From NCBI RefSeq assembly GCF_001625215.2, contig NC_030385.2, positions 39,023,598-39,087,597 on the forward strand: DNA of 64,000 nucleotides, given 5' to 3'. Every line of letters begins with the position of its first letter. The first letter of the stretch is position 1. Positions 1 through 12,038 of this stretch are shown in pieces. Below the pieces are notes generated by a model. The model was not told where the DNA came from. It saw only the letters and a list, made by a program, of their open reading frames with translations, and made no database searches. The position numbers were made by a program, and so were the translations under genes. This stretch comes from Daucus carota subsp. sativus. Taxonomy: Eukaryota; Streptophyta; Magnoliopsida; Apiales; Apiaceae.

Positions 1-1537
1 TAGGATCTTACTTAGCAAACATGAATAATTAGATTTCATACATGTAATCCGAATGTGGCTATTGGACAGTCTAGGCTACTTAATTTAATGTAAAAGCTTA
101 AAAATATCTTCAACTCTACCACATATGCAGTAGTTCTTCGCATTGAGTTCGAGTTTAATTTTCATATTTGAATTTTAATATTCCCTCAATTTTTGAATAT
201 TTAATTTTTGATTTTTTAATAATTATTTTGAGATGATTGACCATGTAACTGGAAATATTGTTTTCTATGAATAAAAATATTAATGTAATATTTTTAGCCA
301 AAAAATAAAAAAATTTAAACATTTTTTATCTTATAATCAAATTGCTTTAACATAATATAAAACTCTTCTTAGTTTGCTAGATGGGTTTGATTGCAGGACT
401 TCAATGCAAATGAAATTATCCTCTGTGAAGATCTAGTGGCCGTTTGGAAAATAATTGATCTCATGTTAGATTTGTATATCAATAATTTTTTTAAAATTTT
501 TTTTAGAGAGTGTAAAATTTAAATATAGTACTTCGAATTCGTGAAGTATAGTAGAATTTTAAAAAAATATATAATACATCGAACAATCCAACAAAATTCA
601 TTACATTGTATAGTCTAAAAATATCTATCAGCATTATAATATCATCAAATTTTAATTTTAAATATAACTTTTTTTTTTGAAAAATTTTAATTGAATACAT
701 CACATTTTTAGAATAATTTGAAATCCTAATTGATGTCCAATATTATGATAAGTATTTAAAATATGAATTGAATACACCTTATATAATTAAAATTATAAAT
801 TTAATATGTCCCCTTAATTTAACCTTAATCTTTAAAAAAAAAGAGAAAAGATGGTGTAAAAACATACATTTTTTTCTTAAACTATGCAACAATATACATA
901 GTATCTTGATTAGCCAACTAACCATCAAGCATAAAATGGGAGTGTAGATTATGATAAAACAATTACTATTCAAAAATCCGATCAAATTAACTCCGAGTCT
1001 GAAATCCGAATATATGCAACCAGTTCATAGTTCATACTATCGGACAACTCATATTTATTCGGCTCGAATGTTCGTTCATGCGGAAAAAGCTCAAATCTCG
1101 ATACGATGAAGCTGAAAATCTCCTAAAAATCTTTTGGAAAACTGTATCAGACGACCAACAGACAAATGGTACAGTAGAGAATATTAACATAGCTTCAACA
1201 ACCACAGTACTAGACTACTGCTAGGGCACCTTCTTGTACTTTCAGTACCTTGAGGTTTCTTGGTAGATCTGGACAACAATCTTTCTGTCCATATCAAATG
1301 TACCATAATGACAGAATTCTCTCAACCAACTTCAATGAAAACTAATTCCATATTAGCATCAGCTAATTAAAACTTACTAATAAAACATGGATATATTAAG
1401 ATGATATAATTAAGTTCATACACTTGTTTGTCCAGAAAAGAAACTGAAACCAACTTAAAATTTATCGAACATGATAAAGAGATAACAAAATTATACCTAC
1501 TTAATTTGATAGAAGAACCATATATATGATATTAATC
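1..1537. other. AT-rich intergenic flank
   Basis: No coding region with recognisable protein similarity or splice structure is visible. The stretch is AT-rich with many A and T runs, and its short open frames are low-complexity. The last few hundred bases probably include the 3' UTR of the Dof gene, which ends at 1538. Confidence 0.6.
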
Positions 1538-3206
1538 CTAATTAACATCTCCTTGCATGAGAGGAGTATTGAAAACTCCATGCCAATTAGTAGAACCATT
1601 AATCCCAGTGATCCAGTTGCTCTGTCTCCCTGCAGCATCAACATCACCCATAATGCTACCACCATCTCCACCACCATTGAGCTGCCATGGATATCCCCAC
1701 AATACCCTTCCAGCTTCTGGAGCCACCGCGGCTTCTCGGGCAACACTTGGACCCTCTTGCTTCACAGTGGTGACTGTCACAGCTTGTGTTGTGGCACCAC
1801 TACTCATCAAATCTTCATATGGGAGGTTACCCATTTGAGCTTCCACATTGACATTCATACCCCCAACATTTTCAGCATTGTTCCCATAGTAAGAAGCATT
1901 CTGAAACCCATTGAATGGATTTTCAAGATACCCATTTCTTATAGCATCAAGAAACCCATGGGTACTACCGGCATTAGGATTATTACCCATCACTGAGAAC
2001 TGATCATGGTCATGATTCTGATAGTGATCAAACCCTAGTTGCCCATTTTGAAGCCTTGCAAAGGCAAGAGAAAGGTCAGTAGAATCATAAGCAGCCAAAA
2101 GAGGGTTGGCTTGGAGGAGTGATGGGTGATGATCCTGACTAGTTCTGATCCTTGATGAAGAAGATGAAGTGGATGATGATGAGGATCTACGGTTCTTCCT
2201 GCACCCTCCACCTACAGGAACATTTCTCAAAGTGCCTCCTTTTGTCCAATACCTTCTACAAGATTTGCAGAAGTATCTAGGCTGAGTAAGACTGTAGTTG
2301 TTGTAGTAACAGAACTTGGTGTTGCTGGAGTCACATCTTGGGCATTTCAAGGCTTGTTCTGGTGGGGGCTTCAGTTTCTTTTCTTCACCTGCTTTGTTGT
2401 TGTTGCTGCATACCAACATGCTTTCTAGTGTCTCATGAGATGCCATTTCCTGCACATAAAAACATCGATCAATCACAAATCATGGACCGATGCATATACA
2501 GTGACGGAACCAGAATTTCGAGAGAGTGCGACTTAGGACGGGTATGATATTGTTTTACAGGTGGAAATTTTACAAATATCCATATACTTGCCAGTTTGAT
2601 AATATATCAACTCTTCCAGAAGAAAACAAAGTTTATAGGACTCAAATATGGAAAAAGTACTCAAGGCAGCTGGAGAGAGTGAATTTGTGTACACACAAAT
2701 GAAGAAGTGGATATTGTGGCTTGTGATTGTAGCTTCAAGAAGTCAAGCAAGCATGTTTTTCTTAATAAAGTGAAGGGAAACATAAAAAACAAAAATCATT
2801 TTTGGGATCTTTTTCTTGGACCATATTCAGATTGAGAATTTGGTAGAATTTCATAATTAAAGACCCCACAATTGATTTTAACCCCCAATTGGATTCAAAA
2901 ATGAACCTGCTAAACTTAAGATCAACAAGTAAGAGAAGTCTCCAATTTGCAAGAAACATCATAACAACCCAAAAAAATACCACAAATTATTCTATCCCTA
3001 ATAATGTTGATTTCTTAGTACTTTGACAATTAATAGCAAAAAAGAAAAGAAAAAAAGAAGCCTGAATAAACATATATATGAATCAAATGGTTCAAAAAAG
3101 TCACATTAAAAATAAAGGGTATTAATCTAGGAATGATTAAAGTTGAGCAGTAGTAATTAAGAATGAAATAGAATACCTGGTTGTGTTGTGCACTTGAATG
3201 ATCCAT
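1538..3206 (-). CDS. Dof zinc-finger transcription factor, two exons
   Basis: A nuclear plant-specific transcription factor expected to bind AAAG-core DNA. Exon 1 is 3177-3206 (10 codons, [10 protein letters not shown]). The intron is 2450-3176, with donor CAG|GTATTC and acceptor GTGCAG|GAAATG. Exon 2 is 1538-2449. The product is 313 aa. The Dof domain follows [18 protein letters not shown] and has the CX2CX21CX2C zinc ligands, ending in [20 protein letters not shown] Ser-rich stretch ([13 protein letters not shown]) comes next. The C-terminal half is rich in Asn, Gly and Gln, as in Dof activation regions. An open frame continues upstream of exon 2, but its extra residues would come from intron sequence; the splice model gives an ordinary Dof N-terminus ([15 protein letters not shown]). 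The [18 protein letters not shown] signature fits the DOF1.4/DOF2.4/DOF5.1-like group; I do not assign an orthologue. Family certain; the short first exon is inferred from splice sites. Confidence 0.93.
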
Positions 3207-3424
3207 ACCATGCAATATCAAACTATAAGATGAACTTCAAGGACTTGAAACTAGCAGCAGATATATGAAGGAGAGACTGTTTGTGGAAAGATATATAGAT
3301 GATGTGTGACTATGGGAATATAGAGGGGTAAGGAAGGAGAGAGGGAGAGAGAGAGAGAGATGAAGGGATGGAAGCAGAAGAAGAAATGATGCAAAATGAG
3401 ATGAGCAAGGAAGCCTATATATAA
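3207..3424 (-). promoter_or_regulatory. Dof gene 5' UTR and TATA box
   Basis: On the minus strand a TATATATA box lies at 3416-3424. The presumed start of transcription is about 30 bp downstream, near 3385. The leader to the ATG at 3206 contains a long CT run (plus-strand GAGAGA, about 3336-3360), a pyrimidine-tract leader common in plant genes. A second GA run sits upstream at about 3454-3467. The element positions are read directly; their role is inferred. Confidence 0.55.
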
Positions 3425-3954
3425 ACAAACAATATAAGTTACACTCATGAAACGAGAGAGAGAGAGGGGGGTAGTAGTAGTAATGATTACAAGGGAGGGG
3501 TAATGTGTTGTTAGGGTACGGGAGGTGGGGGCGGAGATCGATGTGAGCTTGCCTTAGCACGCAGATAAAGCAACCCTGCTGCGTAAGACAGAGAATATGA
3601 GAGAGACTACTGTATTTATCCATCAAATGTGATCACTCACGAGTTTATCACTTGCTTACTCACAACTACTGTTGTAATTCTTTTTTACACTGTGAACTTT
3701 TAACTAGTATTACTTCCATTTTCGATACTATAAACTTATATTTGATTAATCACAATATTATTTTATATAAAAACTGATATTGATAAATTAATAATTCTTC
3801 TATTTCAATTAATTTTTAATAAATAATAATTTGTAACTAAATATAATTATAATAAATATGTTAAATAAGTGTTTTGTTGGGTATTTTAAATAGATTTCTA
3901 AATATTTAAAAACTTACAAAAAAAATAGACATTAGGTGTATTTTCTTAGTGAGG
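3425..3954. other. Dof upstream region, no gene seen
   Basis: GA-rich promoter-proximal sequence to about 3650 gives way to AT-rich DNA. No coding sequence is recognised. The open frame on the minus strand here is a translation of the purine/pyrimidine tracts. Confidence 0.5.
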
Positions 3955-3967
3955 ATGTGTAAACATA

Positions 3968-4762
3968 CATACCATACCATAGTATTCCCGCTCAGAGAGG
4001 GTAAAATGTACGGAGCCCTGCCCTCTTTTAAAGTAGAGAGACTGTTTCCGGTGAAGATCCCCAGCTTAGTGCACAATAACTAAAAGGGTGTGTAATACAA
4101 TATTACTACAATATCTTAGCTCATGGCCTTTTTCACATGAGACTTACCGAAACATTACCCATCAGCAGTGTCAAAGTTCGGTGGAGGAAATAATTGAAGA
4201 AATCAAAAACCAACACTTTCACGAATTGCAAGGATAAAGACGTGGGAGAAGAGAGATTGGTGCAAACCTCTTCGTAAAGCATAACACCCCAACACTCAAA
4301 ACCTCTGTAAACCACGAGACCGAATCTCAACTACTCTAATACGCTATCGCCAATCATTCTTATCAAATGTCATATCCCCGTGAGATTCGGCGCTGAATTA
4401 CATTTACGCTTAACATGTCTATACCAATGTAAACGCCCCTCCCTTATTTTCTCAGAGATAGGCTCAACACCTAAAAGACGGCGAAAAGTAACACTCGGTA
4501 TATGATATGTCATGGTGTTACCACAAATCCAATGCAACATGCGCATTTCTGCTGTCTCTAATCGACGCTCCTGAACTTTTCGCAATGGCCAACACTCAGA
4601 ACCATATAGTAATGACGGTCTAATTGCCACCCGATAAAATTTACCCTTTAACTTCAACGGTATATTTTTGTCACACAACACACCAGTAGCAGCCCTTCAA
4701 TGTAACCATCCTGTCAAAACACGATGAGTCACATCCGTAGAAATATCACCATTACTCTGAGA
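3968..4762 (-). mobile_element. 5'-truncated RTE-type LINE, 3' end only
   Basis: On the minus strand, 4370-4765 translates to the extreme C-terminus of a plant LINE polymerase. Recognisable blocks are KLKGKFYRVAIRPSLLYGSE, ERRLETAEMRMLHWICG and LLGVEPISEKIREGRLHWY, matching the consensus LYGxECW...AEMRMLRWxCG...LGVAPIxxKxxExRLRWxGH. The 3' UTR holds the GGAAACAGTCTCTCTACTTT-like tail typical of plant RTE elements and ends in short TATGG repeats instead of poly(A). A 13-bp direct repeat, atgtgtaaacata, flanks it (3955-3967 and 4763-4775), so both ends of the insertion can be placed. The frame is open for 103 codons, but most of the polymerase and the endonuclease are absent. Non-functional. 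Confidence 0.82.
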
Positions 4763-5110
4763 ATGTGTAAACATATTAATTATAATTACACTTTTATAAT
4801 TTGAAAAGCCTCAAATGCTAAGGTTTTAAGATTTTAATTTATTAAAATTAATATAAATATCATATATTCGTAACTCGTAAACAAGTATATTGTTATATTT
4901 TTAGATATGTCGAGATTCAAAAATTATAATTTTAACAAGATTTAATTGTTTAATATTAAACTTTTATAGGAATTTTAGATTCTAATTTTTTGTGTGTCTC
5001 AAATTAGATATGTGTTTGATATGCTATTGTCATTGATCACTTATATCTATATTACATATCTTGTTCATTCACAAAAAATAGAAAAAAATTATCCCGGTAA
5101 CTTTTTTTAA

Positions 5111-6008
5111 ATAAGAAAAGGGTCCTGGTCCCCAGCAAGTGATTGCTGGGAGAACGTTATCTGGCATATGATTTTTCCACCGTTGGATGACTGGCTGGAC
5201 GGTTGGGATTAGAAGTTAGATTCACCACATCTAGCGGTTTTTAAGCGCTAGACGCTATACGTCTAGCGGTTAAAAACAACTAGACAGTAGTATTTTACAA
5301 TTTTACCCTTAGTACGTCTAGCGCTTAAAAACCGCTAGACGTCTTGCAGCAGTTAAAGGAAACGAAACCAAAAGCGCACAAACGGTCGAAACATAGTTCA
5401 TTCAAACACATTAACCGCAACAATCCAAATAACCACAACCACAAGCCAAGCTTTTTCTGATTTTGCTACACCTTATTCCGTCTTCAAGGCATTCACAAAC
5501 ACATAGATATCATATTCAAAATCGAAACACATATGAAACACATAGATATGCATATACAGTCAAAAACACATAGAAATGCATATACACATAAAATCGCTTC
5601 ATCTCTGTGGAACCAGTTATAATCGATTATACCTGAGTAGTCAAGAAACGTGAATAAAATTGCTTGCTTGTGATCATCAGAATCGCACTTCATCTCATTT
5701 GATCGCCCTAGTCAGTTCAGTACTGTGTTTCGACCGTTTGTGCGCTTCTGGTTTCGTTTCCTTTGACTACTGCAAGACGTCTAGCGGTTTTTAAGCGCTA
5801 GACGTACTAAAAGTAAAATTGTAATTAAATACTAACGTCTAGCTGTTTTTAACCGCTAGACGTGTAGCGTCTAGCGCTTAAAAACCGCTAGACGTGGCGA
5901 ATCTAACATCTAATCCCAGCCGTCCATCCAGGCATCCAAAAGTGGAAAAATCGTATGTCAAATAACGGTCCCCCAGCAAGTTGCTGGGGACCAGGACCCA
6001 TAAGAAAA
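5111..6008. mobile_element. Mutator-type foldback MITE with 9-bp TSD
   Basis: The element spans 5120-5999 (880 bp). It begins GGGTCCTGGTCCCCAGCAA and ends with the reverse complement. It is bordered by a perfect 9-bp duplication, ataagaaaa (5111-5119 and 6000-6008). Nine-base duplications with G-starting termini are diagnostic of Mutator-like elements. The inverted repeats are very long: about 270 bp on each side match in inverted orientation (roughly 5120-5393 and 5731-5999), leaving a 340-bp centre. Each arm carries three smaller palindromes built on GTCTAGCG...CGCTAGAC. No transposase is present, so it is non-autonomous. Confidence 0.9.
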
Positions 6009-6940
6009 ATACTGTCTCACGAGTGGACTTACACGCTTATATCTATATTATATATTTTGTTTATTTCATAATATTTTTTTATCTCGATAATTTTTTCTGG
6101 AAAAGTTACTATTATAATCTATCAATTCGTAGAGTTTTGATTTATAGAGTTTCGATCGCACATCATTAACATTAAGAGACGGACATATAGTCAATTTCCA
6201 AAGAATATATGAACAACCTCTTTCAAAATTGAATCAGAGTTAGGGATGGCAATCGGTCGGTATGGTTCGGTTTTGGAGAAAACCGAAACCGAACCGGATA
6301 CTGTTTTTCAAAACCGAACCCGAACCAAACCGAATCGAAGCCCGAAGTTCAAAAACCAAACCCGAACCACCGGTTTTTGGTTTCGGTTCGGTTTTAACCA
6401 AAACCGAAAACTATATAAAAAAATTCTACAAAAATATATTTAAAATATAGGTTCATAAACAAGTCTTTTATTCAAAAATTAACATATCCTCAATTTGTTA
6501 CAAAACATTCATGATTAAATTAGCAATTACAATAATTCATAATTAAAGAGAAGCTTCATTGTTTTTAAGTATTAGTAAAATATTATTAATTCAGCTTTTT
6601 AAAATTTTTTTATTAATTCAGCTTATTAAAAATAAATGTAAGTTAATTGCTATACACAAGAAAATAAAACATTATATTCTAATATAAGATTGTATGGATT
6701 TTATTTTATTTATTTAGTTGAACAAAATTTTTGATGATACTTTTCTTTTGTTCAAATATTATTCAATACTAGATTATGTTTATTTTATTATAGGAATATG
6801 TATTTAGTATTTATAAATAACTTTGTATCATATTCAATATTTGAATAAATGATGAAATATTATTAAAAAAAAAAGATAACAATATAATTATTCTTTTTTA
6901 CACATATCTTTTAATCTTTTGATAATGACTATTTTTATAC

Positions 6941-7066
6941 ACATACATACATACATACATACATACATACATACATACATACATACATACATACATACAT
7001 ACATACATACATACATACATACATACATACATACATACATACATACATACATACAAACTTACATAC

Positions 7067-7126
<60 letters not shown>
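6941..7126. repeat. (ATAC)n then (TA)n compound microsatellite
   Basis: About 35 copies of the tetranucleotide ATAC (6941-7080, interrupted near 7053) run directly into about 23 TA dinucleotides (7080-7126). The tract lies inside the hAT-type element. The Tyr/Met/Val and His/Thr/Tyr open frames across it are artefacts of the repeat. Confidence 0.95.
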
Positions 7127-7127
<1 letters not shown>

Positions 7128-7129
<2 letters not shown>

Positions 7130-7697
7130 CTCATGATCAAATAGAAACCACTTTTAAAATAAAAACTAGAAACTAGTTTCCCTACCACTATCTATAACTA
7201 CGGGTATCACTAATTTATACTGCACTAATCACTGTTTTTATACAGTATGTAAACAGCGATTTTTATTATCAATATTGAGAAAATCTACTTATCTAAACTA
7301 TTGATAATCGGTTATAGATGATCAATTTCATCCCTAGGAAGGTTCTTCACGGTAGGAAGCCGCAAGAGAAGTTGTATGATGATGGTAAGTAGTCGTTAGT
7401 TTTCTAAGTTATGATGGAAAGTGTATGTGACTATTGGTGATGAAAGACAATGATGGCAAGTCATGGAAACGTCTGATAATGGTGGTAAGAGGTCCATTAT
7501 TACGATTTGGGTGAAGATGATGGTCATATACGTTGCATATATGTGTATATATATATTTATATCCGCGAGATATGCTATATATAAATTAGTGATATGTTAT
7601 GTACAAATTAGTGATTTCTGTAGTTAAAAATAGTGATAAAAAACTGTCCAGAAACTGGTTTTTAGTTTCTAGGCTAATTTGGTTTCTATTAGAGTAG

Positions 7698-7700
<3 letters not shown>
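7128..7700. mobile_element. Nested MITE inserted in a TA microsatellite
   Basis: A 573-bp segment with imperfect inverted ends (left GGCTCATGATCAAATAGAAA; right end, inverted, GTCCTACTCTAATAGAAACC) sits between TA runs at 7080-7126 and 7701-7763. A TA tract on both sides is what insertion into TA repeats would leave, as known for Micron-like MITEs. No coding capacity is seen. Confidence 0.6.

Positions 7701-7763
<63 letters not shown>
7701..7763. repeat. (TA)n microsatellite
   Basis: About 31 uninterrupted TA dinucleotides lie immediately right of the nested MITE. Confidence 0.95.
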
Positions 7764-7766
<3 letters not shown>

Positions 7767-8001
7767 ATATCGGGTTTGGTCGGGTTTCGGTTTAGTTCGG
7801 ATTCGAATCGGGGTTCGGCTATTCGGGTCGGTACCGGTTCGGTTGGCCTAAAAACCAAACCCGTACCAAATTCAATCGGTTTTTAAAAATAAAAACCAAA
7901 CCCGAAACCAAACCATAAAAATCGGGTTCGGTAAAAACCATTCGGGTCGGTTCGGTCAGATATCCGTCGGTTCGGAAAATTTTGTCATCCCTAATCAGAG
8001 T

Positions 8002-9437
8002 CCATGAACTATTTCGATGCTAAAAATCTAAAACTTATAAGTAGGTGTTAAATCTGATCAATTAATGAGTTCAGAGATTTGGACAATAAAATCGAAATAG
8101 TTCAGAGACTTATCAACCGATTTTCCTCTAGAAATATATGTTTTTCATGCCGATAGAACCGTAATCATAAATCATCAATAATCTCCGGATAATTTTTTAT
8201 AGATTAACAGAAAGATATTAATTATTTTTTATACATTATTAATTACCTCCGATAAACATGTTTCAGTTCTAACAATATGAGTATGAAGCTAACAAAATGA
8301 GTATACCTTCATAGTAGATTTGATTTTTGACAAAAATAAGATGAATATTAAGTGTTTCAAACATATAATAAAATAATTATTTTTAGTTTCTATATGAGCA
8401 ATGTAATAAAAAAAAGTTATTTACAATATAGATTAATTGTACAAACAAATTGTAAAATTCAATTAAATTATATAAAAAATTTAATTAAAACTAAATTATA
8501 TGTTAATCTGGAAAACAGATGGAACCCTGCAGGAGGAGATGCCGGGACCGGACGAAGGAGGGCAAGGCAACATTGAAAAATGAAGGAACATACTACTTTT
8601 ACGGGAGTATCAATCAATCCAAACCGTTGATCACTATTCCGAAAAGCTAAAAAGCACATATTCTCGTCTGATTTGATCTGATCTGGTTCGATTCAGCGGC
8701 CTACCGCAAATACACGCCTAGCTAGCTAACAGATTAACAATCATTTTTAGATTAAACAACGGAGTTTTATTGAATTCGGGATATTTTCACTGATAAGAAT
8801 GATCTTTTCGTGCACAAAAATTTTAATAATAAAAATATTATATCCAAAAGAAATGCAGTTCTTAGTGTACATCTACGGTAGAACGACTAGAACGATCTTA
8901 TAATATATATTTATATTTTAGATCGGGATAGATGTCCGATTCCCAAAATATCATGGAGTGTTATTCCCGTCGCTCTAATTTCCAAACTTCAAACCACAAA
9001 CTCGTCGAGAATAGATTGAGATATGCGTAGAAATTTAGGAAATTTATTAATTCTTTTTAAGAATATCATAATATATTTAGTAATATTAGGTTCATTTAAA
9101 ATTATATTATTAAGACACAATATATTAATATATAATATTTTCTATTTTTCTATAATATTCTAAGCATTATTTCAAATTACTATTAATTTCTAATTGAATA
9201 AAATTAAAAAATAAAACTAGATATATTATAATTAATCATATTGGAACGTGAAAAGGTTAAATGATGAAGATTTATTCTAAAAAAAGATGAAGATTGTTTA
9301 AATTAAAAATATATACAAATATAACTTTTTGAACAGCTCTGAAAAATATATTTTGGTTTATCAAAAAAAAAGGATGGGGATCAATCAGGCCGAGGAGTCC
9401 ATCCCTGATTTTAAAAATAAGATAAAATGGATTAGTA
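8002..9437. other. Intergenic, no gene recognised
   Basis: AT-rich sequence with two slightly more GC-rich islands (8520-8720 and 8930-9030). I see no conserved protein, splice pattern or repeat boundary in it. Confidence 0.5.
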
Positions 9438-9930
9438 CAGTAGAAACTCTTTAAATTAATACTCGGTAAATTAATAAACTCTCTAAAATAATAAATTTGG
9501 CCGGTCCTGACTTAAGCCAATATAAAAAATTGAAAAACTCGATAAAATAATAAGATAATAATTTTTCGGGAGATCCCTTAATAATTTTCGGTCCCAAAAA
9601 AATCATAAATTAATAATTTATAGAAACTTGCTTAAGAATACTCTACATCGAACACATATATTCTTCTTATTTACATTTACGATACAATACTTCAAAAGTC
9701 ATTATTGATTTCCAATATATATGAACACAGTAGTTACTAATTTATGTTGAGTCCCAAGATTCGCTGCAATGTAATTCTTTTGACTAAGTTGCCATTTTGT
9801 TTAATATGTACGGTGTATTAAGTTGAAAACTCTTTAAATTAATAATTATTAATTTATCGATAAATTAATAACTCTCTAAATTAATAAATTTCTCCGGTCC
9901 CGACATTATTAATTTATAGAATTTTTACTG
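9438..9930. mobile_element. MITE-like element, CAGTA...TACTG ends
   Basis: The left end CAGTAGAAACTCTTTAAATT and the right end (inverted CAGTAAAAATTCTATAAATT) form a roughly 23-bp imperfect inverted repeat. Subterminal ATTAATAA/TTATTAAT words fill both arms. A clear target-site duplication could not be identified, so the superfamily is left open. Confidence 0.6.
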
Positions 9931-10659
9931 TAGTTGCTAGAATTGATATAACTTATGGTTATAAATCAAGATCGAAACTTGCTATAATTCGATAATTTTC
10001 TGTTTAGATTAATTTGAAGTACTTGAGATGTGAACTTCCGGTTAAAAATCAGGTATATTAAAGAATTATACATACATTTATTACAATTATGTTAAATTAT
10101 TATATAAAAAATTATGTATAATATAATGATATAGTTTATTCTATTTAATAAAATTTTTCGTGAAATTATGAATTCATCGATTAGCAAAATTTCATCAATC
10201 TTGGCCAGTTTTTTACTAATTTTATTTGATATGGTTGTAGTCTGAGTATTATGAAGTCAGTTCTAACTATTCGATCGGTTCTTGACTATCAAGGCAGCTT
10301 AATTGTCCTAAGATTGATTTGAATACTGAAAATTTTAATCCCGGCACTCACAATCTTGGTTACTCAGGTCTCAGGTCACATTTATATCAGATAAAAACAT
10401 TAACATGTATCTATTTAAATAAAATGTATTTATTTATATTCTAAATTTTAGTAGGAGTAATATTATTTTCACCTTTTCAATCATTCTATTTCAAACCGTA
10501 TGAATTAGAACTTCACATATATTTTTTGGGAAGAATACTCATTATACATTTTAATACTGAGACTAAATTAGTTAATTATATTGATATAAATTATTTTGTA
10601 CAATATAAGTTAATGATTTATTAACATTTGTCGAGCTTGTACTCTATCTCTTAAAAATA
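9931..10659. other. Intergenic, no gene recognised
   Basis: AT-rich sequence without a recognisable coding region, RNA gene or repeat boundary. Confidence 0.45.
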
Positions 10660-10873
10660 TACTTTCTCCGTCCTGCTGAGTTATATGTATTTTAATATTT
10701 GCACGTATTTCGAGATTCCTATAAAAATGAAAATTTTTAATTTTTTTTTGTTATAAAAGTCTGAACATCAAACTTTTATTCGGATTTAAAAAAATAATAT
10801 TGTATCACTATACTATTAAAGAGTATTAAAAAATGTGTCGAAAAATAACGTATACAATAAGACGGAGATAGTA
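10660..10873. mobile_element. Stowaway-like MITE
   Basis: The ends TACTTTCTCCGTCCTGCTGA and (inverted) TACTATCTCCGTCTTATTGT are the CTCCGTC-type termini of Stowaway (Tc1/mariner) MITEs, with TA at each border. The interior is AT-rich with the usual inner inverted A/T words. Confidence 0.7.
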
Positions 10874-11694
10874 ATTTGTTATAATTTTTAATAATATCTT
10901 ATACCCAACAAATCGTAAATATAAAAAAATTATATAAACATGCATATAACTAAAATTATCTTTCACTTAAAACAGTTTTTTATTATAAACAATAACCATT
11001 TTTTAAAATTATGGCTAAATTATGGTAAATGCTTAAAATGTTGGCATGAGGAGGGACCCCAATGGTACTACAGATGTGTGATTGTTGTGCATATGTACAC
11101 ATGTATGCTGGAGTGTGAACACAGTAAACAGTGATGTGAGTAGTTGATCAGCTTTGAGGTGATATTGACAAATGATTATCAAAGGGAACATCAGTTGCCA
11201 GACCTTTATTTTCATGCCTTATATCCACCCAAACCATCCAATATATACTGTACTTCTCCACTTAAATTTAGAATAATAACACTCCGTCTATTTTACACAA
11301 CCATCGTACAGTATTTGATATAATTTAAGATGTATATGAATTATAATTTTACAATTTATATCTAAAAATTCTTTCTTATATAAATATAGATATTTTCATT
11401 TTATTCAGAGTTGTGAAATTATATTTTATAAAAGATTTGAAATCAGTGTATAAGTTCTCCGGCTCAATCCAAAATAGTGAGCGAGTAGGAGCAAATTTTT
11501 GTCTTAATCCTGCTCCTTTTGATTCTAGGCAGAGTCCTCTGCAAACACAATCCAATTAAGATGGCAATGTTTAGTCTGCGGTGGTGTTTGGCGACGGATT
11601 ATAAGCCCAGCTAGGTTTATGAGTTAGAAGTATTTATTTATACCGTTTGTGTAAAAGGGTAAGAAGTACGTGAAAGAAGTTAGGTTTATTTCAC
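10874..11694. other. Intergenic, no gene recognised
   Basis: AT-rich to 11000, then mixed composition. Short open frames at 10940-11215 overlap on opposite strands and match nothing I recognise. Confidence 0.45.
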
Positions 11695-12038
11695 GGTCGT
11701 TTGGGTTAGCTTAAAATAAGTGACTTATTGCTTATAGTAAAAAAGTGGAGTAGAAATGATAAGTTAATAAAATATTTGGAAAAGAAGCAGAAGCTGTGAG
11801 AGAGAAGTTAGCATTCCCAGCTTCTTAAAAATGCTTCTATTTCTTTGCATAAACGAGTTAAGAAAAACAAAAGTTAGAAGCCAGATTTGATTCTTAGAAA
11901 CAAACACCGCATATGTTTCACGACTTATACTTCTTTCCCAAACAGTTTAATCAGTCATAAATCTTAAGTTGCTTCCAATTTTTACTTCACTCTTTATTTT
12001 AAATCAAAATCACTTATTTTAAAATCAGGCAAACGACC
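11695..12038. mobile_element. MITE-like element, GGTCGTTTGG ends
   Basis: Left arm GGTCGTTTGGGTTAGCTTAA with AATAAGTGACTTATT just inside; right arm, inverted, GGTCGTTTGCCTGATTTTAA with AATAAGTGATTTT inside. The arms are therefore about 35 bp of imperfect inverted repeat. Such GGTCGTTTGG-ended MITEs are common in plants. No target duplication was resolved. Confidence 0.65.

Larger units (their letters stand above)
6233..8001. mobile_element. hAT-type non-autonomous transposon, 8-bp TSD
   Basis: Element 6241-7993 (1753 bp). It starts TAGGGATGGCAA and ends TTGTCATCCCTA, flanked by a perfect 8-bp duplication atcagagt (6233-6240 and 7994-8001). TAGGGATG-type ends with 8-bp duplications fit the hAT superfamily. 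The subterminal regions (6255-6410 and 7770-7975) are dense in inverted CGGTTCGGTTT/AAACCGAACCG words. Such GGTTCGG-rich MITEs are familiar in plants. The interior holds two microsatellites and a nested inverted-repeat element and encodes no transposase. Confidence 0.85.

Noticed and set aside
1501-1996. Open frames opposite or overlapping the Dof exon
   Set aside because: They are shadow frames of the GC-richer Dof coding sequence, without domain similarity.
3237-3626. 129-codon Ser/Leu/Pro-rich minus-strand frame
   Set aside because: It lies in the Dof leader and promoter and translates the CT-rich tracts.
6898-7188. Long repetitive Tyr/Met/Cys/Val and Thr/Tyr/Ile/His open frames
   Set aside because: They are translations of the ATAC and TA microsatellites.
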